Shown here: positions 15,331 through 21,588 of the stretch, piece after piece
Position numbering within the stretch: position 1 is the stretch's first letter
Layout: each line of letters begins with the position of its first letter
Virus record (IMG/VR): IMGVR_UViG_3300009177_000020
Coordinates: 1-41,504 of that record
Origin: a virus
Reading direction: 5' to 3' (one strand)
Length of the DNA stretch: 41,504 nucleotides
Program-made: the position numbers and the translations under genes
The notes under the pieces: generated by a model
Seen by the model: the letters and a program-made list of their open reading frames with translations, nothing else
The model's database searches: none
What the model was told of the DNA's origin: nothing

Positions 15331-16529
15331 CTCCAGACGGCACCTTCGGCCGCGCCATCGACACCGGCGACGGCACCTTCGTCCTCGGCCCCGCGGGGGA
15401 AACGGCCCGCGCGCGGCATGTCGATCACGGCTACGGCCGGCGCTACTGCTGGACCGGCGGCCGGCTCTACGTCCAGGGGCTGCCGGGGAATGACGCGTGG
15501 TATCTGCTCGAGCCGGGCGACCACTGGCGCGGCCCGGTCGTGCTCCCGATTCCCGCGCCGCCGGAGGCGCCCCCTTTTAGCCCGCTGCCTGCGCTGGTCG
15601 TCCGCGGGCACGTCTTTGTCGAGGCGACCGGGACGCGTTGCACCTTGATCGAGGCGTCGAGTTTTCAGGCGGCGCAGAAATTCATGGACGGCGACAACGG
15701 CCTCGACGCGCACTTCAGCCAGCTGGAGGATCTCGGCTTCAACACGATCCGCGTTTTCGGCATGGCGCAGAACCTCTTCGACTTCCATCCGCTGCGCTAT
15801 CCGAGCTACTACGAGCAGTTGCCGGTGTTCGTGGACTTCGCGGCGCGCTACGGCTTGCGCGTCGATTTCGTCGTCTTCCCCGACTGCGCCTTGCTGATGC
15901 CGGCACTCGCGGACCAGCAGGCGCATTGGGCCAAGGTCGGCGCGGCGCTGCTCCCGATGGCGCACTCGGTGCTCGTCTCGTTGCAGAACGAGGCGGACCA
16001 GACGCCGAACCGGATGCAGACCGCAGCGTTTCAGCCACTACCCGGCCTGCTCTGCTCGCATGGCAGCAACGGCTCGCGGCAACCGCCGGTGCGGCCCTGG
16101 TGGAGTTTCGAGGAGTATCACACCAACAACGAAAGCCAGTGGTGGCGCGAGCCGCACAACGCGATGGAATTCGAGCAGGGGGCGGAGGGCATCACGGCCA
16201 GTCACGTCCCGATGCACGTCTCGGAAAACAAGCGGCCCGACAACGACAGCGTCGTGAGCCACTTTCGCGACGCGGCGCAGTGCGCGGCGCTCCTCTGCGC
16301 GGGGTTCTGCTTCCACTCGATTCCGGGACGGACGAGCGACTATCTCGGCGGGCACGACCTCGCCTGCGCGCGGGCGGTCATCGACGGGATGCACTCGATC
16401 CCGCTCGGCTGTCAGGACGGGGCGTACCGGCATCGCGCCGATCTGGAACAGCCGAACGCGGGGACGACGGGCGAGCGCGCCTATCAACGCGGCACCGACA
16501 CCGTCTGCATCGCGCACAGTCGTCCATGA
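15327..16529 (+). CDS. Glycoside hydrolase clan GH-A-like (beta/alpha)8 protein
   Basis: This 400-aa protein has about 95 beta-rich N-terminal residues with aromatic carbohydrate-binding character (YGRRYCWTGGRLYVQGLP). A TIM-barrel-like domain follows. Barrel signatures include LGFNTIRVFGM (strand 2), YGLRVDFVVFPD, a strand-4 ending in Asn221-Glu222 (VLVSLQNEADQ, the clan GH-A acid/base), and a later strand with Glu300 (MHVSENKRP), the candidate nucleophile. A cellulase/GH5-type barrel would hydrolyse beta-linked polysaccharide. Its position between membrane-protein genes suggests a lysis enzyme or a capsule/EPS depolymerase on the tail. No signal peptide or peptidoglycan-binding repeat is visible. 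The barrel is shorter than usual between the two Glu residues, so the family level is uncertain. Confidence 0.62.
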   Translation: MTPDGTFGRAIDTGDGTFVLGPAGETARARHVDHGYGRRYCWTGGRLYVQGLPGNDAWYLLEPGDHWRGPVVLPIPAPPEAPPFSPLPALVVRGHVFVEATGTRCTLIEASSFQAAQKFMDGDNGLDAHFSQLEDLGFNTIRVFGMAQNLFDFHPLRYPSYYEQLPVFVDFAARYGLRVDFVVFPDCALLMPALADQQAHWAKVGAALLPMAHSVLVSLQNEADQTPNRMQTAAFQPLPGLLCSHGSNGSRQPPVRPWWSFEEYHTNNESQWWREPHNAMEFEQGAEGITASHVPMHVSENKRPDNDSVVSHFRDAAQCAALLCAGFCFHSIPGRTSDYLGGHDLACARAVIDGMHSIPLGCQDGAYRHRADLEQPNAGTTGERAYQRGTDTVCIAHSRP

Positions 16530-16789
16530 CGCAGCCGCCCTGCGCGGAGGCGGTTGTTGAACCTGACCCGCCGCCGCTCCCGGCGCACGAACTGACGGCG
16601 GCGACGCTGATGATCGTGCTGCTCTTTGTCGCCGTCGCCATCTACGAGATCTTCGCGGTGACGACCAAGCGGCGGACGATCTCGCAGCGCATCCAGCAGT
16701 TGCTGCGCGGGCATCGCGGCTGGCAGTGGCTGGCGTTCGCGGGCTTCGCGCTGCTCGGGGTCCATTTGATTTTCGGCGGGCCGCTGTGA
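16526..16789 (+). CDS. Small two-span membrane protein
   Basis: This 87-aa protein has an N-terminal Pro/Glu-rich leader, a hydrophobic span (residues about 26-44, ATLMIVLLFVAVAIYEIFAV), a basic loop (KRRTISQRIQQLLRGH) and a second span (LAFAGFALLGVHLIF). A second holin/antiholin-like candidate in this block, it overlaps both neighbours by ATGA/GTGA. Function is inferred only from topology and place. Confidence 0.6.
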   Translation: MTQPPCAEAVVEPDPPPLPAHELTAATLMIVLLFVAVAIYEIFAVTTKRRTISQRIQQLLRGHRGWQWLAFAGFALLGVHLIFGGPL

Positions 16790-17139
16790 AGATTCTGCCT
16801 GACGCCGCCATCATCTGCCCCTTCTGTCGCTGCCAGCACACCGACGATCACTGCGCCAACGCGCTCGGCAAAGCGATCGGATCGCTGAAGCGCCTGGAGA
16901 CGATCAAAGCCCGCAAGGCCTGGGTCTGTCCGCCGATGCCGATGCCGGATCCGATCGTGGCCGAGGTCGCCGGGATCGTATTGATTCTCCCGCCCGTGCC
17001 GATCGCGGTCGAGCCGCCGCTCTCGCCGGCGGAAATTGCCCGCGCCGCGATCTTCGTGCTCTCCGGGCAGGTGCGGGAAGTGACCGAGGCGATCCAGCGC
17101 GTGCGCCAGACGCCGTGGCCGGACGAGGGCGGCAGTTAG
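16786..17139 (+). CDS. Small protein with CxxC/His metal site, last gene of the late block
   Basis: This 117-aa product starts with GTG 16786 inside the previous stop. The N-terminus has CPFCRCQHTDDHC, a probable zinc site. The rest is hydrophobic beta (GIVLILPPVPIAVE) and an amphipathic helix. It is the last plus-strand gene before the attachment site. No family is recognised. Confidence 0.6.
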   Translation: MKILPDAAIICPFCRCQHTDDHCANALGKAIGSLKRLETIKARKAWVCPPMPMPDPIVAEVAGIVLILPPVPIAVEPPLSPAEIARAAIFVLSGQVREVTEAIQRVRQTPWPDEGGS

Positions 17140-17143
17140 GCGT

Positions 17144-17165
17144 GGTAACTTTTCTGGTAACTTTT
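17144..17165 (+). promoter_or_regulatory. Left arm-type integrase sites (two 10-bp direct repeats)
   Basis: GGTAACTTTT occurs at 17144-17153 and again at 17156-17165, a 12-bp period. The same word pair with the same 12-bp spacing occurs to the right of the attachment core (17374-17395). Paired short repeats on both sides of a core are how tyrosine-integrase arm sites are arranged. Confidence 0.7.
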
Positions 17166-17281
17166 GTACCCGTAGCCCGGCAAAATTGAGCAGATTCCGG
17201 CAAGGGCCAGCCTCGCCCGGTGACCCGCAGATCGCGGCATTTCCTAGCAAATCGTTGAATGTTTTCGGGGTTTTGAGGGGG

Positions 17282-17326
17282 AGCGGGCTACGGGGATCGA
17301 ACCCGTGTCCGAGGCTTGGGAAGCCT
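17282..17326 (-). other. attP: attP core: 3' half of tRNA-Gly(CCC)
   Basis: Read on the minus strand, 17326 to 17282 gives the 3' half of a glycine tRNA. It contains anticodon loop TTCCCAA (anticodon CCC), the 3' anticodon strand GCCTC, the T arm ACGGG-TTCGATC-CCCGT with perfect stem, the 3' acceptor strand AGCCCGC and discriminator T. The 5' half (D arm and 5' acceptor strand) is missing. The stem would pair perfectly if the host base at 17327 were G; the phage has T there, marking the likely end of the identity. Integration at this point would rebuild a complete host tRNA. Minus-strand orientation matches the adjoining integrase. Confidence 0.88.
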
Positions 17327-18455
17327 ACGACACTTTCCGTAAGTGCTTCCGTTTACGTCTACTTACCGGCGCCGGTAACTTTTGCGGTAACTGTTGCTCG
17401 GCGGATGCCGCCACCAGCGCCGCCGCGCGGGCCGCGCTGACCGCCGCGACGGCGTCGCGATCGACCGCCGCATTGGCGCCGAGGGCATACTGCGCCGTCG
17501 CGCGCGACCCCGGCGCGTGGTTCAACATGCGGCCGACCGTCGCGAGGTCGCCCTTCGCGCGGTAGGTATCGGCGCCGACGCTGTGGCGCATCGAGTAGAG
17601 GTGGATCGGCGTGTCGGGGCCGTCGATCGTCCGCGCGGCGCGTTTGAAGGAGTGGCTGATCGCCTCGGGCTGAAAGCGCGGCATCCCGGCCGCCACGTAG
17701 GCATCAAAGCCCGCCTCGCCCTCCACTGACAATGGCGTCCACTTCGCGGGCACGCCCTGGCCCTTCTCGCTCGCCGGCCAGAGAAACTCGCGGCGCCCGT
17801 CCGCGCCGATGCGGAAGTGGCGCGGCTTTACTTTGAGCAAGTCCACCGCGCGCAGCCCGACGGCGATGATGACGCCGCAGGCGAGCTTCGCGGCGGACAA
17901 CTGGCGAATCCCTTTCTTGACGTAGCGCCAGGTGGGCATGGCGTCCACGATCGCGCGCAGCGTCGCGTACGGCACCGACTGGTCAACCGGGATCCACGAC
18001 TTCGGGCACGTCGTGTCCTTCACCGGATTGGCGGCGCCGGCGCCGTCGAGGACCGTAAACAGTTGCAGTAGCGCGGACCGGCGATGATAGACGGTCGGCT
18101 CGGCGAAGAGCTTGAGCCAGCCCTGAATCACCGCTTCGATCGCGTCCGTCGTAATACTGCTGCGCGGTGTGTCCTCGCCCAGCGCGGCGATCCACAGCTC
18201 AAGATACGCGCGGATCTGTCCGACGTATTTCTGCGCGGCGATCTCCGGCTTGGCGAGGAACCGTTCGACCTCCGCGCGCAAGGACCCGGCGAGCCGGCGC
18301 CGGGTGCCGTACTTGCCGATCTGGAGCTCGCGCCACGCCTTCAGCTCGTGCGGCGGTTGGCGGCCCCACGGGGAGACGCGCAACTTGCCCCCGACGCGCA
18401 CGACCAGACGCCACTTGTCGCCGCGGCGCTGAAAGCCGGTGGGTGTGCGGGGCAC
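17325..18455 (-). CDS. int: Tyrosine site-specific integrase
   Basis: This 376-aa protein catalyses integration and excision at the tRNA-Gly site. The N-terminal part has a basic AP2-like arm-binding start (GFQRRGDKWRLVVRVGGKLR), then a SAM-like core-binding domain around residues 65-160. The catalytic domain has Arg near residue 200 (AVGLRAVDLL) and the Tyr287-Ser-Met-Arg290-His box, where Tyr replaces the first His of the usual box. His313 (LNHAPG) and nucleophile Tyr323 (RATAQYAL) follow. The start is GTG at 18455, overlapping the stop of the upstream gene. The stop TAG (17327-17325) lies inside the tRNA half, and the C-terminal coding DNA contains the right arm-type repeats. Integration is thus tightly linked to this gene. 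Confidence 0.94.
   Translation of the reverse strand: MPRTPTGFQRRGDKWRLVVRVGGKLRVSPWGRQPPHELKAWRELQIGKYGTRRRLAGSLRAEVERFLAKPEIAAQKYVGQIRAYLELWIAALGEDTPRSSITTDAIEAVIQGWLKLFAEPTVYHRRSALLQLFTVLDGAGAANPVKDTTCPKSWIPVDQSVPYATLRAIVDAMPTWRYVKKGIRQLSAAKLACGVIIAVGLRAVDLLKVKPRHFRIGADGRREFLWPASEKGQGVPAKWTPLSVEGEAGFDAYVAAGMPRFQPEAISHSFKRAARTIDGPDTPIHLYSMRHSVGADTYRAKGDLATVGRMLNHAPGSRATAQYALGANAAVDRDAVAAVSAARAAALVAASAEQQLPQKLPAPVSRRKRKHLRKVS
17374..17395 (+). promoter_or_regulatory. Right arm-type integrase sites
   Basis: GGTAACTTTT (17374-17383) and GGTAACTGTT (17386-17395) repeat the left-arm words with the same 12-bp spacing and orientation. They lie within the C-terminal coding region of the integrase. 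A partial inverted copy (ACTTACCGGC) sits just to the left. Confidence 0.68.
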
Positions 18456-18823
18456 TAGGTGTTCGGGTAGGGCTTCGCGGTGCGGATGTAGCCGCCGCGT
18501 TTCTTTTTCAGATAGCCGTGGCGCACCAACACTCCGAGCCCGATCTGCTGGACGCCGCCTCCGGCCACTTTGCGCAGGTCCGCCGTTGACACGGGCACGC
18601 GGCGATCGAAGAGCGCGAGCTTCGCGGCAGTGTCCATCGGGGGCGGCGCGCCCGTCGTCGCCTTGCGTGGTCGTCGTCGCCGTCGGGTAAGTGCCTCGTC
18701 AATGAGCGGCGGCGCGCCGCCGTTCGCATGGCCGTTCAACAGCCCGATCGTGGCGCGGATCGCGGCGGCGGCGGCTTCGTGCTCAGCGAGGAGACGGTGC
18801 AACTGATCGCGGGTCACGTCCAT
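18455..18823 (-). CDS. Unknown protein upstream of integrase, 122 aa
   Basis: Start ATG at 18823; the stop TAG overlaps the integrase GTG. It has an N-terminal helix (RDQLHRLLAEHEAAAAAIR), an Arg-rich linker (LTRRRRRPRKA), and a C-terminal winged-helix-like segment (VSTADLRKVAGGGVQQIG, LVRHGYLKKKRGGYIRT). The C-terminus could bind DNA, so it may help integration or excision. No family is identified with confidence. Confidence 0.62.
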   Translation of the reverse strand: MDVTRDQLHRLLAEHEAAAAAIRATIGLLNGHANGGAPPLIDEALTRRRRRPRKATTGAPPPMDTAAKLALFDRRVPVSTADLRKVAGGGVQQIGLGVLVRHGYLKKKRGGYIRTAKPYPNT

Positions 18824-18849
18824 AGAGGGACTCCGTGTTGAGGGCTGGG

Positions 18850-19074
18850 TTACGCCCCAGCGTCTTCGTCGAGAAAGAGATCCGCCCAGCGGTTCATCTG
18901 CACGATCTGCAGCGGGCGGCGCGTCTTCAGGCGCTCGATCTTGGCGATGAGCGCGGCGGCGTGGGCCTCGATCTCCGCCGGCGTCAGGGCGCAGTAGCGC
19001 CGGCCGCGCAGGTCAGCCTTGGCGGCTTGGCGTCGCCGAGCGAACGGGACGATCCGCGTCGGGTCCGCACTCAT
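18850..19074 (-). CDS. Small basic protein, 74 aa
   Basis: This gene lies between the repressor and the integrase-linked gene; its ATG overlaps the repressor stop. The product has an Arg/Lys-rich N-terminal half (FARRRQAAKADLRGRRY), a helix (LTPAEIEAHAAALIAKIERL) and an acidic end. No domain is recognised. Its operon position suggests a lysogeny-module accessory. Confidence 0.6.
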   Translation of the reverse strand: MSADPTRIVPFARRRQAAKADLRGRRYCALTPAEIEAHAAALIAKIERLKTRRPLQIVQMNRWADLFLDEDAGA

Positions 19075-19718
19075 TCCACCTTCTTTTTCTGGGCCGCGGG
19101 ATCCGCGATCTCGCCGAGATTGTCGATGAAGTCGTGCGCGGCGGCGCGGTGCTTCTCCGCTTCCCAGTGGCGGATGCGGTCGGCATCGGCGGCCTGCTGA
19201 TCGTGCGCGGTCGAGCGGCGATCCTCGCCCGAGCGGCGATCCGTCAACGGGGCGGGGGTGGGGAGGGGCGCGCGGCCGTCGCGCTGGCGGGCGTGCTGCT
19301 CGAGTGTCAAGCGCACCTGCACTTTCACGGCGGTGTGCGAATCGTGAAACCAGTTCGCGATCTCGTAGTCTTCGTCGTTCAGCCGCTCGCCGCGCGGATC
19401 CGACAGGACGAGGACGCGGTCGTCGGTGTCGCCCTGCTTGAGGTCGTCCAGGGTCGTGCCCATCAGCTTCGCGATCTTCGCCAGCTGCGCGTCTTCCGTC
19501 GCGCGCGTGCCTTTCTCCGCGCCCTGGAGACAGCCGACCGAGACGCCCGCCAGCTTCGCCATATCCAGTTGACTGATGTGGCGTTCCTTCGGCGCTTTCG
19601 GCCGGCCCTCGGCATTGTGGCCCTTGCGCCAGTCGGCAATGCGCTTCGCGATGAGACTTCCCACGTCGTCATTGTTAGGGGGCGGCGCATAGGGATCAAG
19701 ACGCCGAACGAGTTTCAT
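19071..19718 (-). CDS. XRE-family repressor (CI-like)
   Basis: This 215-aa protein has a helix-turn-helix of the XRE class at residues about 45-95 (ISQLDMAKLAGVSVGCLQGA, LAKIAKLMGTTLDDLKQG). A charged C-terminal region follows (LTDRRSGEDRRSTAHDQQ, HWEAEKHRAAAHDFIDNL), with no LexA-type Ser/Lys peptidase motif. It is the first gene of the leftward lysogeny operon and faces a Cro-like gene across a 90-bp promoter region, the layout of a phage immunity switch. Because it lacks a self-cleavage domain, release from repression would need another signal. A purine-rich leader (aaggtgggag) precedes the ATG. Confidence 0.8.
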   Translation of the reverse strand: MKLVRRLDPYAPPPNNDDVGSLIAKRIADWRKGHNAEGRPKAPKERHISQLDMAKLAGVSVGCLQGAEKGTRATEDAQLAKIAKLMGTTLDDLKQGDTDDRVLVLSDPRGERLNDEDYEIANWFHDSHTAVKVQVRLTLEQHARQRDGRAPLPTPAPLTDRRSGEDRRSTAHDQQAADADRIRHWEAEKHRAAAHDFIDNLGEIADPAAQKKKVE

Positions 19719-19747
19719 CGATCTCCCACCTTACATTAACTAGCGGG

Positions 19748-19776
19748 AGTCTAACTAACTAGTTGACAGCGGTCAA
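19748..19776 (-). promoter_or_regulatory. Leftward repressor promoter
   Basis: On the minus strand, -35 TTGACC (19776-19771) and -10 TAGACT (19753-19748) are separated by exactly 17 bp. Transcription would run into the XRE repressor gene at 19718. The spacer contains the perfect palindrome AACTAGTT (19757-19764), a likely operator. Confidence 0.72.
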
Positions 19777-19808
19777 TCAGGCTGATAGATTAACGACATC
19801 AGTTAACT
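19757..19808. promoter_or_regulatory. Operator candidates AACTAGTT and AGTTAACT
   Basis: Two perfect 8-bp palindromes occur: AACTAGTT (19757-19764) in the overlap of the divergent promoters, and AGTTAACT (19801-19808) at the rightward start of transcription. A related word, ATTAACTAG, lies at 19735-19743. They are the natural sites for the repressor and Cro-like proteins. Confidence 0.6.
19763..19791 (+). promoter_or_regulatory. Rightward early promoter
   Basis: A consensus -35 TTGACA (19763-19768) and -10 TAGATT (19786-19791) are 17 bp apart. Transcription would begin near 19798, about ten bases before the ATG of the Cro-like gene, so the message has an extremely short leader. The -35 overlaps the operator palindrome and lies beside the -35 of the leftward promoter. 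Confidence 0.78.
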
Positions 19809-20108
19809 ATGTCCAGCCACACACCGCGCGTCACGGACGGAACTAACTCATCGAAACGGCGCCGACGGCGCGATCTAGATAACTCGGGCCGCACGCTGCG
19901 CATCGCCCGCCGGGCGGCCCGGCTGACGCAGCGCCAACTGGCCGCCAAGGTCGGCGTCGATCACTCCTTCATCTCCCTGATCGAGAGCGGCGACCGCGAC
20001 TGGCGCGGCATCGGCTACGAAACGATCGTCCGCCTCGCCGTCGTGCTCAACGTCGCGCCGGCGGATCTGTTTCCCATCCGCCCGTTCAACGCGAAGGGGG
20101 CCGCATGA
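19809..20108 (+). CDS. XRE-family regulator (Cro-like)
   Basis: This 99-aa protein is basic at its N-terminus (SSKRRRRRDLDN). It has a full XRE helix-turn-helix at residues 28-88: LRIARRAARLTQRQLAAKVG, then VDHSFISLIESGDRDWRG and YETIVRLAVVLNVAPADLF. First gene of the rightward early operon, directly opposite the repressor, it is expected to act as a Cro-type switch. There is no visible ribosome binding site; the message probably starts only about ten bases upstream. Overlaps the next gene by ATGA. Confidence 0.82.
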   Translation: MSSHTPRVTDGTNSSKRRRRRDLDNSGRTLRIARRAARLTQRQLAAKVGVDHSFISLIESGDRDWRGIGYETIVRLAVVLNVAPADLFPIRPFNAKGAA

Positions 20109-20332
20109 GCGCGCCCCGCTGCTACACGCTGGCGCAGGTGCTCGATCTGCTGCAGCTCAAAGTCTCGACGTTCAACACGCTGAAGCGCCAGGGCCATCTG
20201 CCATTCATCGAAGAACTGCAGCCGCGCCTCGGGATGCACGCGCGTTATCGCGCCGATCTGGTCGATCGCTATCTCGCCGGGCAGTGGGGCAGTCCGCGAT
20301 CGTTCCGCAGTCCCCAGAGGAAATCCGCATGA
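20105..20332 (+). CDS. Excisionase/MerR-type small DNA-binding protein
   Basis: This 75-aa protein starts with a winged-helix pattern typical of Xis/AlpA-like regulators: YTLAQVLDLLQLKVSTFNTL, KRQGHLPFIEELQPRLGMHA and RYRADLVDRYLAG. That layout (a helix-turn-helix choosing a site, then a wing with Arg-Tyr) is used to bend DNA at att sites or regulate early genes. It lies second in the early operon after the Cro-like gene. An Xis role is inferred from size and position. Confidence 0.68.
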   Translation: MSAPRCYTLAQVLDLLQLKVSTFNTLKRQGHLPFIEELQPRLGMHARYRADLVDRYLAGQWGSPRSFRSPQRKSA

Positions 20333-20865
20333 GCCTGATCTGTTCCTGGTGTCAGTCGCCGATGAACGACGAACCCGCCGGCGACGCGCCGGTGTCGCAC
20401 GGCTGCTGCCCTCGCTGCCAGGCACGGCTGCATGCGGAGATGGATCAGATCGAAGCCGGATCGATCGCCGTGCAGGCCGTCGAACGGTTGCTCGAGGAGA
20501 CGGCCCGCGCGCGGCGCATCGCGGCCCTCCTCCTCGTCCTGCTCGCCGTCGCCCTCCCCGTCGCCGCGCAGACGCCGCTCGGCGTCGCCCCCGCGCTCAC
20601 GCTGAGCGTCGGCAGTGCGATCGATCTCGGCACCTCGCTGCAATCGATTCATTCGGGCCTCGGGCAGGAGGGGAATCCGTTCCTCGCGTCTGTCGGGACG
20701 CCGGGCTTGATCGCCTGGAAGGTCGGCGCGACCGCCGGGTTGATCGTCGTCTGTCGGCGGCTCGCCGGCGCCGGGCATCCGCGGATCGGGAAGGCGCTGG
20801 CGTATGGGGTCGGGATCGGGTTGGCGGGACTCGGGGCGCGCAATGCGCGCGTGGGGACGCGATGA
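20329..20865 (+). CDS. Zinc-finger plus membrane protein (DUF5658-like C-terminus)
   Basis: This 178-aa protein has CSWCQSPMN and GCCPRCQARL (two zinc knuckles, residues 5-30), a helix, then a hydrophobic span (IAALLLVLLAVALPVAA). The C-terminal 95 residues contain SVGSAIDLGTSLQSIHSG, EGNPFLASVGTPGLIAW and VGATAGLIVV, the pattern of DUF5658 membrane domains (a Thr/Asp first helix, a conserved Gly-Asn-Pro, then Lys in the next helix). A zinc ribbon fused to this membrane unit is unusual. Function unknown. Start and stop overlap the adjacent genes. Confidence 0.65.
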   Translation: MSLICSWCQSPMNDEPAGDAPVSHGCCPRCQARLHAEMDQIEAGSIAVQAVERLLEETARARRIAALLLVLLAVALPVAAQTPLGVAPALTLSVGSAIDLGTSLQSIHSGLGQEGNPFLASVGTPGLIAWKVGATAGLIVVCRRLAGAGHPRIGKALAYGVGIGLAGLGARNARVGTR

Positions 20866-21131
20866 GCGACAAGCACGACGGCCCCTTCGATCCGAAGGTG
20901 CTCGACGCCCCGCGGCGGGACGACGGCGGGCCTGCGTTTCCGTCGGATGGTCCGGCTGATGCGATCAGCTATTGGGGCATGTCACTGCGGGACTACTTCG
21001 CGGCGCAAGTGCTGCCGGCCGTCTACGCGCATGCGCTGAACGAGGGCGTGGAGTCGCAGGACGCGATTGTGGCAGAAGCCTACGAACTCGCGGACGCGAT
21101 GCTTGAGCAGCGCACGAAGGAGTCGTCATGA
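20862..21131 (+). CDS. Conserved phage protein with GGPAFP / GMSLRDYFA motif, 89 aa
   Basis: The product carries DDGGPAFPSDG, WGMSLRDYFAAQVLPAVY and a final helix with AYELADAMLEQR. These blocks are common to a small family of early phage proteins of unknown function across many tailed phages. It overlaps both neighbours by four bases. Early expression is expected from its place in the rightward operon. Confidence 0.75.
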   Translation: MSDKHDGPFDPKVLDAPRRDDGGPAFPSDGPADAISYWGMSLRDYFAAQVLPAVYAHALNEGVESQDAIVAEAYELADAMLEQRTKESS

Positions 21132-21367
21132 CGGATCCCAGGTTCGCGACGACCGCGCCGCTCCCGCTGCCCGAGGACGCCCCGATCACCGACGACGACG
21201 TCCTCGAGGCGATGGTCGTGTACGGGGGGAGTTTCGTTCGCGGCCTCGCGCAGCTCTATCAACGCGCCGATGCCGTCAACCGCGCGACGTTACAGCAGGC
21301 CTTCGCGAAGCACTGGCGGGAGTATCGCGAGGTCGTGGCGCTGAAGCGCCGTCAGGTGCGGGCATGA
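21128..21367 (+). CDS. Small helical early protein, 79 aa
   Basis: An acidic N-terminus (PLPEDAPITDDDVLEAMVVY) is followed by helices (FVRGLAQLYQRADAVNRATL, FAKHWREYREVVALKRRQV). No domain recognised. Both ends overlap adjacent genes by four bases, supporting translation. Confidence 0.6.
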   Translation: MTDPRFATTAPLPLPEDAPITDDDVLEAMVVYGGSFVRGLAQLYQRADAVNRATLQQAFAKHWREYREVVALKRRQVRA

Positions 21368-21588
21368 ATCCAGGCGCCCCGGCCGTCGATCCCACCTGGC
21401 TCTTCTACGCGGCCCTCGGGATCGTCTTACTGATCGCGCTGATCCTCGTGGCGCTCAAAGCGCCGCAGCCGCCCGTGGTGAAGCACGACGACGACGCATT
21501 GAAACGCGCGCAGCTCGATGTCGCGACGCGCCTGGGCCGCAGCCAGTCGGTGATCGTGCCGCGTTCACGGAACGGACGGATCGGGTGA
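21364..21588 (+). CDS. Single-span membrane protein, 74 aa
   Basis: Residues 10-31 form one membrane span (WLFYAALGIVLLIALILVAL), followed by a polar cytoplasmic part with KHDDDALKRAQLDVATRLG. Coupled to both neighbours by short overlaps. A membrane-tethered early protein of unknown role. Confidence 0.6.
   Translation: MNPGAPAVDPTWLFYAALGIVLLIALILVALKAPQPPVVKHDDDALKRAQLDVATRLGRSQSVIVPRSRNGRIG

Noticed and set aside
17282-17360. Complete tRNA gene
   Set aside because: Only the 3' half is present; the D arm and 5' acceptor strand are missing, so it is an attachment core and not a functional tRNA.
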